Below, piece by piece: positions 23,985 to 37,810 of a DNA stretch of 64,000 nt (position 1 is the stretch's first letter; each line of letters begins with the position of its first letter). The stretch is from Onchocerca volvulus. Its lineage: Eukaryota; Nematoda; Chromadorea; Rhabditida; Onchocercidae. The notes below the pieces were generated by a model, which saw only the letters and a program-made list of their open reading frames with translations, was not told where the DNA came from and did no database searches. The stretch covers positions 1,550,001 through 1,614,000 of the forward strand of contig HG738138.1 in assembly GCA_000499405.2 (NCBI GenBank), read 5' to 3'. A program made the translations under genes and the position numbers.

Positions 23985-26900
23985 CTACTGATGAGAATGT
24001 TTGATAAGTGCATCCAAGGCAGAATTGGTAGCATTTGATAATGAGCGACATCGCTTGATTAATGCTTTCGTATGTTGTTGTCGCAATTCTCGATTGATAA
24101 GCGCATATAATATTGGATTTACGGCCGAATTAAAACAAACTAACAAATGAGCAGCGAAAAATATTGATGATAATGTTAAAGTTGACCAGGATACCTGTAA
24201 AAAGTATCGATTTTTTTTTTTTGCTATTCAAAATTTTCATAATCAAATAATATGTACCAGTAATTTGTGAGATAATTAAGAAAGCAGTAATTAAGTTTGA
24301 TTAAAAGATGAAAGAATATATGTTTAATTATAGTTAAAAGATTTTCTTTTAAAACTTGGTGAATTTCTTTTTTTTTTTTTGAAATTTCAATATGATTGGA
24401 CGAGATAATTTGGAGATTTATTACCAATCTATTATTATTCATATCTTAGTACCGTAAAATTACAGGAATGAATTTTATAAATAAGAATTGCGAAAAAAAA
24501 AAAAAAAAAACTTACAACAATAAGCTCAAAATGAGCCAATAAATTTAATGTCCAATGTGGCATCCAACAAAAAAAGTAAAATAAAATCATGGCAACAATT
24601 CGTTTTGTTACCTGTAAACTTTCTTTTCAAATATTAAAAATAATTCCAAAACTAATTAGTTCAATTTTTCAAATTCATATCATGGAATATAATTAAAAAT
24701 TCTGCATATTTTGAAACTTCCGCAATATTATTAAATTTTATTCTTTGAAACTGATTAGATATCATATCTATTATCAATACCATTTACTCATAAATTTGAT
24801 TAAAATTCTAAGGATCTTTCCATTTATGATTTTAAATTTCGTCTTTATTTAGTTAGATCAGAAGATAAGGTTTCAAATTAACATAAGAGAATACTTTAAC
24901 GTAAAATTTAAAATATACCTGCCTTAGCCGCATATTTGCATTTTGCTGCTTCGTTGTGAAACTATGCCGATGAACATTTGCAAAACTTTTATGCAATCGT
25001 ATAATTACCTTTAACAGTAATTACCACAGTTGATTAATGATTAATGATTATTTAATTAATTATCACATAATTAATTATTTCGAGAAAGAGAACACGAAAA
25101 AGATATGCTTAGAAATTTTATTTAATAGAAAAAAAAATTGCAGAAAATAAAAAAACAGAAAATAAAAAAAAAAAAAAATGCAAAATAACTTCTTACATTT
25201 AGGTAAAAATATGTAATCAAAAGAGCAGGTAATAAAAAGCCACATGCGAATGTATAATACATAAATGTTGGATTGCTTTCTTCAAATACACATTTTGTTT
25301 GTGTTAGGTGTTGATAATGATACTGTTGATGTTGATGATGTTGATAATGATGATGACGATGATGATGTTGATGATGATGTTGATGATGATGAAATTGTTG
25401 ATCTGTAAATTACTATTTAAGATTAAATTTCAAATATTTTAAAATTTGGAAAATCATAAATCTGTAGATTTTATTATCATCGTCAACGGGTAAAAAAAAG
25501 TAAGACGATAAAAGTGGAAAGAAAATAAGATAAAATTAACAAAAGTTGATTGAAAAAAACAAACAAACAAACAAACAAACCTAGATGAAAGGTATCATTT
25601 TGATTAGCTATCACTAGACTACCTGTATGAACATCAACACATACAACAGTTGCATTGATTACAACAGGTAATAAAAGTATTATTGCTAAAGCTGAACATG
25701 ATAATAAAACAACACATGCTACTGTTGTTCTTCGCATTCTGAAAAAAAAAAAAAAAAAAAAGAAAGTAAATAAAGAATAAACAAATAAACAATAAGCAAA
25801 CAACAAACAATAAACAAACAAACAAAATTTTTTATAACTTTCTATATGTTTTTTATAAGTTAATAAAGCATTATTTGTTCTTATTCTAAATACAATATAA
25901 TAATTGCCATTCATAAAAAAAATACATTTTCAAAAATTTCACATTTTCATCTGAAAATATTCTATTTAAAAGAAAAAGAACAAGAATTTGGAAAGAAAAA
26001 AAGAATTATTCAATAAATTTTTAGCATAAAAATTCAAAAATTAGGAGAAACAAAACTGGTTAAGCATTTTGTTGAATATTAATTAAATCTTTAAATTTTA
26101 TCAAATAAATTGCAACTTGGCAAAATTTTTAAAAGCAATAAATTATTTTGCAATCTTTTTATTTAAAATTTTTTATTTTATTTCTTTTCTTCTCTTTTTG
26201 TTTATACATTTTCAGGAAAAAAAAAGCAGAAGAAACCTGATAGATTTAATCGGTGAACATACTGCTAAATATCGATCCCAACTAAGAACAGTCATAATAA
26301 AACTACTTAAAAGTTTGTTAACACTTTCGCCAAACCAATAAAATTTACACATTACTTTACCAAATAACCATTGCCCATATAATAATTCATTAATTAAAAA
26401 TGGTAAATGCATAATAACCAAAAAATCTACCACTGATAAACCTGAAATTAATTATTTAAATAAACCAAGTTAAAGAAAGATTAAAATGGTAATAAAACTT
26501 TTAAGTAAAATTCTTGAAATTTTAAGTAAATTTTATGTTTTTTGTTATAATTTTTTTATATTTTTTCTTTAAAAAAAAAAAAAAAAAAAAAGAGAGAAAC
26601 TAGAAAATTGTTATCCTTACATAATGGCAGGAATAGAAATGAATATTTCATTTTCTCTCTTTTTTTTTCTTTTTGCTTTTGCTCCTTTCTTTCTTGCATT
26701 AATTTTTTTTCTTAATTATTAAAGTTCATTAAAATTCGTCCTTTTCAATTTTAAACATAAAAATCAAGGAAGGAAATAATTCCAAGTAATTAATTAGCAG
26801 AAACAAGAAATGATAGAATCGTATTAATTAAAGCTTTAGGTTGTAAAAACACAATATGTTTTATTTTCTAGAACATAAATTTAGTTTGAAAGCTTTGTTT

Positions 26901-29640
26901 CAAATTTGGATTTTAATCTTGAATTATGGTTTTCGCTTATCGTTTTTATTATTCATGTTTTTTTCAATAACAAATAAATAAATTAATATTTTGTGATTAA
27001 AACAATCATTTTTGATGGATCTTTTTTTTTTTGCTGACTAGAAATACTTGAAAATTTTATTCCTTTAAGTATTTGTATGATTTTGGGAACAAGAAAGATA
27101 ATATTTTTGGTGTTGAATTCTGAAAGCATTCATTAATTATTACAATATTAATCACATCATATTTTTCATTTATGATTTAATTAATAATTCCGGATACAAT
27201 TATTATTCAGGCTGATTTGTCATGCCTATTTTTCATCCATCTTTTATTTATTCTCGTCGATCAATATTTAATATATTTTTCATCTCTATTTATTTATTAT
27301 TAATTAAACCTCATAGTAAGTTAGTTAGGATAAATTATGCAAAAGACTGTAAAGGATAATTTTCAACTTATTTAAAAAGAAAATCCATTTTATTTCTCAA
27401 TTTGATAAACTTAATTTCGCAACAAAATTTAGGAAATTGACGAATTTAGCAAACTTTCAAACAATCAAGTAAATTCAATATTCGACATAATAACTTTTAA
27501 GAATAAATTTTATGGACACAATGATTTTCAAGGGAAAACAAACTAAAAAAAAAAGTAAATAATATTTTTTTTTTTTTACATTTTTGATTCTATACCACCA
27601 TTATGGGCATGTTCGCTAATTTCATTAATTTAAACGTTGGGAATAAATTAGCTAAAATTAAGTAAACATTTGAAAATAAGTAATCTTCTCCTTGGAAGGA
27701 ACAATCAATTTAAAAGTTTTACTTAGCAAATGCGAAGTTTCTAAAAAAATTCCAAAGAAAAGTTCTTTTTTGGAACTATTTGTTTACCAAAATTACATAT
27801 AATTATTTCAAGAATTTAGATGCGCAAAAATTTATGTTTTTAAAAGATTTTTTGATTGAAGTGCATTGAGCAGTAAAAATTGCTATTAAAAATTCATCTA
27901 AAAATAATTTTTTTGATTTTTTTCATTTTTTAACATATTTTTTAAGTTTTTCTATTTTTTTTTTTGAATTTCTTATTGTTTTTCATTTTTTTTATTTTTT
28001 CAAAGGAAATTATCATCATTGACTTTCCTATTTGTTAAATATAAATTAAAATGATAATGTAATATAGAATGGGAATAAAACTTAAATTTCAAAATTGAAT
28101 TTTTTTTTTTTTTTTTTTAATCCAAATGAAATAATAATTTAGCCTTACCCAAAATATAAACGAAGACATGTAATGTGTTGCTTGGATTAACTTTTACCGA
28201 ATTCGAACCTTTTTTTCGTGTTGCAGTTAAGACATTAACGATCATTACTATAACACTGCTAAAAACAATAAATCTTTCATTAATTAATTTGAATTTAATC
28301 AATTACTTTTTTCTAAATTTAAAATCGAATAAAATAAAATGAATATTTTTTCGCACATATATATATTGATAGCTTTGTAATGATATCTTTATCATTTATT
28401 TAATTGTTTTTGAACAATTAATGTATTTTTCAATGTTGTTTCGATCAATAAATTTGCTATAAAATTCATTTAATTTTCCAATTTTAAATCTATTCATCAT
28501 TAATAATGTCTAAAAATTGATAGATTCTTTTTTTTTTTTACACTATTCCCATGATATTACATTCTAATTTCACTTATCAAAAATTGAATAATAAATAGAA
28601 AAAAAGAAAAAAATCAGTAAATGATTAATGAGAGATAGACGGTGCAATTCTTTTTTTTTTTTGTGTTTTTTGAAGATTTTAAAAAATTACCCATTTCCAA
28701 ATATTCCAAATAAAAAAAGGATGAAATAGGATATACTAAAAATTAAACGTATCAATTTTCGAGCTGGTTCTTCATCATCATCAATTGCAGAATCTGTAAA
28801 ATGAATAAAATTAAATTTTCAATTCAATTCATTTCAATTTATTTTCGATTCAATTAAATTTTCAATTCAATCCAATTCAGGCAAATAATTCTTTACTATC
28901 TTTTTTCCGAACATAGTGTAATTAAAGTAATGAGAAATGGTGCGCCTTTTAAGAAAATGGAAAAGATTTTATTTCATTATTTTTTTTTTTTTTTTTCTAC
29001 AAATGTTTTGATTAAAAGAAATCTTTTCTCTCAGATTTTCGTCATAAAATTGTATTTTTTTTATTTGCAAAAGAAAAAAAAAATCCTTTGAAATAAATCA
29101 ACAAGTGCGACGAATTTGATTTCGAATTTAAGAAAAACGTTTCGGATTAAAAAAATTTTTTTTTTCAAATCATTAATTCAGTACAGTTGAATTGCAATAA
29201 TAGAGTTTATTATTATCATTATTATTATTATTATTATCATCTAAAACAGAATAAATATATTGATTTTTCGTTTTTAAATTTTATCGAATATGCGAAATCA
29301 ATTGTTCGCATTAATACGACGTATATCATGACAATATATGAACAATGTAACTTTTTGAAAAGAAAAAAAAACAAAAAATTTGAATTTCAATTTTTTGGTG
29401 GGAAAAAAAATATAATTTTTCACAAAAAGAAAAAAAAAAAAAGAGTCGAAAATTTAACTTACTGGTATAATCACTGAATGTTTCATTCAACATATTATTA
29501 TCAAATTTGATTGCTTTCGATATCATTGCTATCATTGTTGTTGTTGTTGTTGGTGGTGGTGATGATAATGATGTTGTTGTTGTTCTTACTGTTGTTGTTG
29601 TTGTTACCCAAATCATGATATGATCTGGATTTGTGAACAT
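23985..29640 (-). CDS. Rhodopsin-family peptide GPCR, somatostatin/allatostatin-C/opioid-like
   Basis: Nine exons in consistent phase: 29640-29463, 28793-28691, 28258-28149, 26441-26237, 25738-25581 (or 25738-25623), 25402-25197, 25008-24919, 24611-24516, 24194-23985 (stop TAG). The product is 451 or 437 residues, depending on the exon 5 donor. Visible marks are GNG in TM1 (93), Asp136 in TM2, Cys162 before TM3, DRY at 186-188 followed by CSPIKS, Cys289 in loop 2, [10 protein letters not shown] in TM5, FFCWMPHW in TM6 (363-370) and NPILY in TM7 (408-412). The loop 2-TM5 and TM6 motifs resemble somatostatin, opioid and arthropod allatostatin-C receptors, so a Gi-coupled plasma-membrane neuropeptide receptor is inferred. 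The extracellular N-terminus is Thr-rich with an N-glycosylation site (NET). Residues 253-283 in loop 2 are a His/Gln expansion. An acceptor two bases before the ATG suggests trans-splicing or an upstream noncoding exon. The ligand is unknown. Confidence 0.93.
25318..25394 (-). repeat. TGA/TGT triplet repeat coding for His/Gln in receptor loop 2
   Basis: Within receptor exon 6 the plus strand is a degenerate GATGATGTTGAT triplet array. On the coding strand it reads CAT and CAA codons, giving 17 His among 28 residues (256-283), interspersed with Gln and Tyr. It keeps the frame open and lies just before the conserved loop 2 cysteine. Confidence 0.9.
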
Positions 29641-29642
29641 AT

Positions 29643-32335
29643 CTATAAATTTTTGATAATATTTAGCAAATTAAGTATCTAATATCGAATTTACTGCTTT
29701 TTTTTTTAAATTCAAAGATAGTTTGTCACTGAATCAAAGATCTGATGTCTAGTTAGGTTTGAATCAAAGTTGTAGTTTTTTCTTCAAAAAGACACAAAAA
29801 CAAAAAAAAAAAAAAAATAAAAATAAGGAAATGAATTGAAAGTAATGAAGAATATGAAATGTTAAATGGATTAAATTTATTTCCTTTCTTCATCTTAAAT
29901 AACAATCACTATATATCCTCATGAGTATTATACTTAATTTGGAAATACTTGCAAAACAAACAATTAAAGAGAAAAAAATTCCATTTATCAAATTTTTTGA
30001 AGTTTATAAATTCTGATTAAATTTTAACATTAGGCATATTTTTCAATGTTATATATATTTATATGAAAAATCAGTTGAATTCCTTTTTTTTCTGCTTTTT
30101 TTACACTACTTTTTAGACAAAATCAGAAATTTTTTCATGAATACAAGAAGTTTAAAAATAAATAAATTTAAAAAATACTGAAATTTTTTTATCCCTTTTT
30201 TCATTTTTTATTCATAAAAAGGATAAATTATGATAATATTTTTTATAAATATACATTCAAATCAATTAAAATTTCTTTCTTTTAATATATTTTACCATAG
30301 ATTTATTCAAAAAAAAGTTCAAACTTTTAAATTGTTGCAAAAAGTAAGTAAAGGGAATTTTTATCCAAAAATAGTTCTTTTTTGACTATAACATTTTGCC
30401 ATGTTTAATTAGTATGAATTATCTTAGTGCAAATAAAATACACTTGTTAATTACTGTTCTCATATTTCGTTTGTTTAAATTCAAATGTAAAGTACTATTT
30501 AGCTAAAGTTAAAATGCTGCTATTTTTTGCTTTTTTTTCATTAATTTCGATGAATTGATTTAAGAAGTAATTAAATATTTGCTTACAGCATATTTGATTT
30601 TTACACAAAATTTTCTGATTTACTATTTTTTAAAAAAAAAGCTAATTTATGAACAGATGTTTTTCATTTGCTTTTTTTTCTTTCTTTTTTTTTTTTTTTT
30701 TTTTAGCAATATCGGAATAAAAAAAGAGAAAAAAGCAAATTATTTTTAAAAGTTTAGCTATTCTTTTAGAGTCAACAAATGGTTTTTTAAATGAGTAAAT
30801 GATTAAAATAAATTTTTTATTACTGTAAAATGAATTTTTCATTATTATATGTAACTAAGGAAAAACAAAGAACTTGAAGTGTGAAACGGTAGATTTTAAA
30901 ATTGTGAAAATAAAAAAAATCTAAGATTATAAAAATAAGTTTTTAATTAAATCTACCGTAGATTACAAGTATTTCATGCATTATATGTATTAAAATTTTC
31001 AAAAAATGCTTAACATTTTCTTATCAAATCAAAAAAAAAAAGATTTAATTTCACAATTACTTTTTTTTTTCTTTTGCATATGAACTCACTGATAAAATGA
31101 TCCAAAATACCATAAAAAATTTCAGAAATCAGGAATTTTTAACAAAAATGATAGATAAAATAGTGAAACTTAAAATTCTACCAAAAATCGAAATATGTAT
31201 TTAATATATCGTACAACATATTCAATTTAAAATATTATTGATATTTTATAAAAATTTTCTATTCTATGTAAAAAAAAAAAAAAAAGATTATAATTTATTA
31301 TTCCTTTTTTCCATGCCATATAACATGTTATCAGAAAAAGCGTTAATCAAAAACAAAAAGAGAAAAAAATATGATTGACAGAAAGAACACAAAATATTTT
31401 CGATTATTTTAAGTAATATATCATTCTGAGATTTCTTTTTTTCCAAAAAAAAAGAGAAAAAAAAGATAGTAATCAGTGATAAGAAAAGGAAACAAAGTCA
31501 TTTTTTTCAACTTTCATTTATTATCTTTTTTTTTTCCATTCCATTTTATAGTTTATTAATATTTACTTATCAATTCCTTTCGTTTTTTTTATCCCTAATT
31601 TATCACTTTTCATCCAAATCGCATAGCATAAGATTTAGTAGTTTGCAAAGCTTAAATTAAAATTAAATTGTAATTAAATTAAATCATAAATCAAATAAAC
31701 ATATTTCAAAACACTTCGTCACTTCTTTGCCATCTAATTCTTATATTTAAATTTATTTAAACTATGTAATGAGCAATGATACATATTTTTTTACCATGCA
31801 TGTAATATCTAAAAATTTTAATAAATAAAATTCTTTTAACATATTGGTTTGGACTGGAAAAAAAAATTTTTTCTTTCCTTCCATACTTAAATTATCAAAA
31901 TACAATTTGATTCGCAGATGTTTAGTGCGAAAAAAAAAAATTTAATTAGAAATTCTTTCAAACTTCTTCTAATTACTTTCAGCAATCGGATATTAGTTAT
32001 GAAAAAATTTGAAAATTTGTTTACATATCGCATTTTTCTTCATAAAATTGTGATAAAATTTCATTAACAAAAAAAAAAAAAAAAAAAGAAAATTTTCCAA
32101 ATAAAATTTATGTAAACACAGAAAAGTTTATGTTTTTCTAAATTATATAATGTGATATTTTTTCTTCATGTTTACTAAGATAGCATATTATTACTAACCT
32201 AGGTAAATTATTTGATTTACCTTCTTTACCTTACCTGATTTACCTTCTTTCATCCACAACTTTTTCTTCTACAATATTCATGTGGAACGAAAAAAAAAAA
32301 ACGAAATTTCCTTTTTTTGAGTTTTATGAAAATGT
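29643..32335. other. AT-rich stretch upstream of the receptor gene, no gene seen
   Basis: No supported exon was found. An 11-bp inverted pair, ACGGTAGATTT near 30886 and AAATCTACCGT near 30949, brackets about 50 bases. Otherwise it holds only homopolymer runs. A noncoding first exon and promoter of the receptor could lie here or further right. Confidence 0.55.
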
Positions 32336-32353
32336 TTAGGCTTAGGCTTAGGC
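32336..32353 (+). repeat. Interstitial telomeric repeat (TTAGGC)3
   Basis: Three perfect tandem copies of TTAGGC, the telomere unit of most nematodes, sit in otherwise AT-rich noncoding DNA, followed by CCAACTC. The flanks do not continue the pattern. Such short internal copies are usually relics of break repair or of telomerase acting at an internal break. Confidence 0.85.
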
Positions 32354-35300
32354 CCAACTCGTAAAGCAAAATATGCAAATCTGCGATTAAAATATGGTAA
32401 TAGCAAATGGATATATCTCTTTCATCCTAGAATTTGCCAATAAGAAAATTAAGGAACAAAAACCAAAATGAAATGATGCATAAACGAGGAAATTTGCGAC
32501 TGTTATGGATGGAAAAAATTCAAATGAAAAAAAAAAATCAGTTAAGGTAAAAATTTTTTGGCAAAAATTTGATCAAATTTTAGAATGGAATATAATATTC
32601 CAAAAATATGGATAATTTAATATGAAATATGAATGGAAATAAAAGAAATTTAAAATTAATATATGAATATAAAAGGGCAAATATAAATAAATGTATATTA
32701 ATTAAGTATTATTGACTCCAATTTTTTCTTATTGATAAAGATGATTAACAATTTTTTTGTCTATTGTCTCAAGACAAATCCAAATTATGGCTTCCAATTT
32801 TGAAGTTAAATGCTGAATTAATCGGTAGATCAACTAGATATCCCTAATCTATCGAATAAAATAACAAGTTGGAAAGAAAAAAAAAAATCGAAAATGTGGG
32901 AAAAAACTGGTAAAAAAGAAAAAAAAACCGAATGATAGTATGGGAAGGACAATGATAACAGGTAATAAAATAAACCTTTTTAGTAAAATTCACTCATTTC
33001 TACGTTAATTAATTTTAAATGATAATTGCAATGCTTTTTTTTCGGAAATAAGAGCTTGCTCTAAATTATCATACAATGCTATAAAAATAATTAGAACATG
33101 CTATGATTTATTGAAGGTAGAAAAGTTATAAAAAAAAAAAAAAAGGATGGAAATATCTAAATTTGAATTTATGGATAATGAATTTCTGATAAGAGATAAA
33201 CAAGTCTGATCCTTAATCAATTCATTCATCAAAGAGAGAGAGAGAAAGAGAGAGAGAAAAGGTTAAGATTATGAAATCTCTCTGATACAGCGTGAATTTA
33301 TAGTCTATTCTAGATTTGAAAGACTAGGAAAAGTATATCCATTTGCTCATTCATGACAGATTTCTGATAATGTTACCATGACTACTTTTATGTTAATTAA
33401 TTATAAATCCAACTGACTGAAATAACTACTTTAATTACAAATGAAATGCAAGAAAATTGAAATTTGATAGAATTTTTTCATGCTAACATTTCAAGATTTC
33501 CCTCGTACGCCTTACATTTAAACTAAAATGAATTTTTCTAGTAGTAATTAATTTCTTTTTTCTGTACAACTAATCGTAATTTTTCAAAAATTCAAAAATT
33601 TCAGCATAATCTATGAAATAATTTCTAAAAGAGAAGAAAAAAAAAAAACGAAATATCTAAAGTAAAAAAAAAAAAAAGAAAAGTGTTAAATGAGTTTTGA
33701 TAAAAAAATTTTTGGTTTTTATTCAGTTTTGATTGATTGAAAATGAATAAAGTAAATAATTACGACTTTATTCCTTGTAATTCTAATTTCTAATAATTTA
33801 TATAACATCAATCCGTTAGCTCTTACGAATGTCTATTTTCTTTTAGGATTGTATACTTAAATAATACATGAACCAGGCATTTCTTTGCAATATCCAAATT
33901 GAGACAAATTAATCATTTATTCTAAATAAAGTACTTTAGTTTGCTACAAAATCTAACAAAAGAAAATAAATTAACAAAGAAAATCGCAAAAGTAATTGTT
34001 TAAAATAATTTCAATGATTGCAAAAGAAATGCAAATAATTAAAGGAACGAACATTTTCTATGAAATTTGACAAGAAAAAGAAAGAAGGAAAGAAAGAAAT
34101 GAAAAAAAAAAAAACAACAAATAACAAATAATTGATTGCTCATGACAAATATAACTTAATTAATTGCATTTATAGTTTGTCGTTGTTAGCTAACAATGTA
34201 TGCCGTTTAATATATTTCACATATATCTGATTTATTTCTAAGCTTGAAATTTGAATTTGAATAACAAAATGGAACACTAACTAATTAAAGATATGTTCTA
34301 TTTGCAGCAATGTTATAAAAGGATTTAAATTAAAAATCGTAATCGAAAATTTATTTCCTTAATTTGAATTCTTAAATTTAATCGTTGAATGATTACATTG
34401 AAATTGATTACTATCACCACTGAATTTTCAATCATTGAACGAATACTATCATCGGAGCAAATATTCAAAATTTTCCTACTAAACGGCATAACAATTTTCA
34501 ATAAATTGAAGCGATTTTTTAATTCTTTCTAGAATTACAATTATTTCACTAATATCAGTGTAGTTCATGTATTTGTTTTATTTAAATTTTGTTAATTTAT
34601 TTCGAAATAGTTTAAATTGATTTACAAATATTTCATTTAAAAATGAAATTAAAAATTAATTAAGCAGAATCGATGCTTTGCTAATTGCTAAACAAACATG
34701 AATATTCAATTTTTAATACAACTTTTGTCATTTTAAATCATAAACATTTACGGCCAAATATTTTAAAATGAAAATTTATCATATTTTATAACCGGAATAA
34801 AAGCAATAATTAATTCGAACATTTCTCTCACCTCTCTTTCTCACTTCGAATTCGTTCTCTCCTTCTTCTTCTTCCTCTTTTCAAACACTAATTTGAAATG
34901 ACCAAGTCTCGATCGAGTTGCTAATGTAAAATTTAAAGAATTGCCGGGAAAAGTATCGTGGAATATTTTTGGTTGACGAATGAGAATGAAAATAAAAAAT
35001 TAAATCTTAGTTAAAATAAGACAATTCTTATTTGCCACTCCCAATGGATTTCTTCCTTTTTTTTTTTTTTTCTTTTTTTTTGGGATTTATGCTAAAAGCG
35101 GATTGTTGACGTGGTGAAGTAGTTGTCTTTTATGATAGCAACCAAAACCCCAAAATGTAATCATCAATTATGCGATGATTGTTTTAAAGGAAAACGAAAT
35201 GAAAAGACTTTTTTTTTTTTCAAATTTCAATTTTTTAAGAAAAATTATAAAGATTTTCAAAAATACAATTTCTATTTTATGCAAAAATTAAGTGCCATTG

Positions 35301-37380
35301 CTTTCTTTTTTTTTTTTTTGAAACAATTAAGTTTGATTTATTTAAACTTATTCAAAAAAAAAATCAGGCTTGATTTATTTATGAAAATATTGGCATATAA
35401 AAGAGTTTTTTCGTTTCAGTTTTTTTTTTTTTTTTTAAACAATTTATGAGATATGTTATTCTTTCTTGTTAATAGTTATTTGTTTTACCTATTTGTTGAA
35501 TACTGATCAATTTTTTGCTTTCAATATGGCTACAGAAATAAACCTTTTCCATAAATTCGAAATATACAAGGTACGAAACTGTAGAAAAAAGTTTCGACAC
35601 TTCGAAATATGTCATTTATTATTGACTAAATAAACCTTGACAATGCTAAAATTTACATCTTTATGATGCACTTATATGATGTGGATTGTCTTATTGATCA
35701 GACAAATTATGGATGCTAATATTTTATATTCAAAGTAAATTGGTATAAAGTTGATCAAAGCCTTTTATACGAAATGATAATGATAATTGCTCGATTAATT
35801 ACGATGATATCGTCATCAGCTATCATCATTATTAATCATCATCGTCATCATGGGGATGACAACGATAATGATAGCAGTTGCTAATTAAAGATGATAATAT
35901 CGTCAAACCTTTTATTATCGTAAGATTGACCAGGCTGATATAAACTTTGATAAATTTTGTTCTTGTTTTCTTCAGTTTAGACTATCTCATCATTCAGAAT
36001 TACAATAATTTTGAAATTCTCGCATCTTATTTGTTCAACAAAAAAAGAAAAAATAATTGATGTCATTTTTTTGGCTGTTAAAAAAAAAGTTATTGAAAGA
36101 AAAATTAATTGCACATATATGTGTTTGATATTAAATTCCAATTCAATTAATTGAAAATTGAACGAATTGGGAATCCTTGTGCAATATATGAAAGAAAATA
36201 TAAATAGAATGATGAAACTATTATCATTTTTATATCGTGGAACAAAAAAGAAAAAAAAACTTTGACATTAATTCAACAAATTTTCATCAAAAAGATAGAC
36301 AAAAAAAAAAAACAGATTAAGCTTTCAATATTTTTACAAAGTGACAACGTAAAAATTATTTTCAGAATTTGGCTTAAGTTGATTATCGAATTATCAGAAG
36401 CTTTTTTTCTTCCCTTTTTTTTCCGTTTTCTTTTTTTGCTTTTTTTTCGCTTTTTTTTTTGTTAAAAAAGAAATTAGCTACACTTCTGAAAATTGTATTT
36501 TCGTGACAAAAATAAAGTGCATTTTTTGCTTCATACTACTATTCATTTTTTACAATTATTAGTAATTGATTGATTAAATAAATAGGTGACAAATTTTAAT
36601 AAATATTTTAATTTTAATAATGAAAAAATGAATTTTCGTTTTCTAGAAATCTCGTAAAATTTTCCTTTTTTTTTACATCCTTTCATAATTCATTTGATAT
36701 TTATTTGTGTTTGATGATATATTTTCGTTTATCAAAATGGATAACAAATGTTAAAAATGCAATCCTATCATTCAGTAATTTTCTTTCCTCATTCGATCGT
36801 TATTATGCTAATTATAATTGATTTCTGATTAATATTATGATTGATATGGAATGGTATTTACATCCAATCATTATGATTAAACAAGGAATTGTTTAATGAC
36901 TGATAATATATTATCAGCAAAAATATCCGATTATACAACGAAGCACCAATGTGAAAAATAGTGTGGAATGCTTCGCATTTATTATCAAACAATTTTGAAT
37001 TGATACAAATTTTCTACAAAATATGCTAATGTTGAAGAACAAGAAACTAGAAAAGAGATGCATAAAGAATTTATTTAAGTAATAACAAAACTATTTAACA
37101 AATTAAAACAAATAACAAGATGCTTTATCAAAAATTTGAAAAAAAAAATAGAGCAGATGGAGATGAAAAAATATCTTTTAAAGATGTGAAAAATTGACCA
37201 ATATCCTGGACAAAAAAGAAATTTCATTAAAAAGAATCGAAAATTGTTGTCGCAAAACTTTGTATAATCTTTAAAAAAGGATTTTATCCTAATTCAAAAT
37301 TTCAGTTACTCTTCTTTAATTCTCTAATTTGTGTGAAAGAAATGTCCTTAGAATACTGTTTATCATAAAATTATTGGTAT
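32354..37380. other. AT-rich stretch, no gene supported
   Basis: No exon with family resemblance was found. It contains a (GA)n tract at 33235-33260 and a TCA/TGA-rich block at 35770-35910 that mixes inverted and direct repeats. A short frame at 35130-35209 (CNHQLCDDCFKGK) recalls half a RING finger but has no flanking splice structure. Confidence 0.55.
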
Positions 37381-37810
37381 TTAGCAGAAGCGATAGCAGT
37401 AGTAGAACGAAAGGAGAACGACAATCACAAACGGAAAGTACATGACAACATAGTGAGCAATTGGTAATAGAATAACTGCAACATTTACATAGCCAATTGG
37501 CGTGTTACGTTTTGCACATCAATTCGCACGTACGTGCGACACTGTTACGTTCTAAAACTATACAAAAAGCCGCAAAGAAGCGCATCGTGCGCATCAAGTA
37601 GCATACGTGCAAAATAGTATCTAACACTGATTTATGTTCATGATTGAAAAGTTCTTACACCGACAATAACAGTCAGTTCAAGATCGAAGCGACGTAGCAG
37701 CAGCAGCAGCAGCAGCAACAATCCGATAATTCAGTTGCGCAGTATTTTTTCCTGCGAACGACAAAGGAAAGAATAACCCAGTGATCAATTTGCTTCGATA
37801 ATATATTCTA
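37381..37810. promoter_or_regulatory. CpG-containing block with ACGTG palindrome cluster; candidate promoter/enhancer
   Basis: This 430-bp island is far richer in G+C and CpG than its flanks. It carries a perfect 16-bp palindrome TCGCACGTACGTGCGA at 37524-37539, flanked at about 37503 and 37543 by direct repeats of TGTTACGTT, another TACGTGC at 37605-37610, and (AGC)7 at about 37695-37716. ACGTG is the core bound by bHLH-PAS factors such as HIF-1 (established for the family; binding here is inference). It lies left of the EOGT 3' end and far upstream of the receptor gene, so it may be the promoter of either an unseen plus-strand transcript or a distant receptor leader exon. Confidence 0.4.

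Noticed and set aside
26117..26341. Plus-strand frame over receptor exon 4
   Set aside because: Antisense shadow of the DRY exon of the receptor.
35123..35449. Plus-strand frame with CNHQLCDDC, like half of a RING finger
   Set aside because: The remaining zinc ligands are absent, the rest is Phe/Lys from T and A runs, and no splice sites bracket the good part.
37401..37519. Minus-strand frame with a hydrophobic stretch (VNVAVILLPIAHYVVMYFPF...)
   Set aside because: It looks like a membrane segment, but it is preceded by an in-frame TGA with no acceptor after it, and its only Met is in mid-stretch. Probably chance within the ACGTG island.
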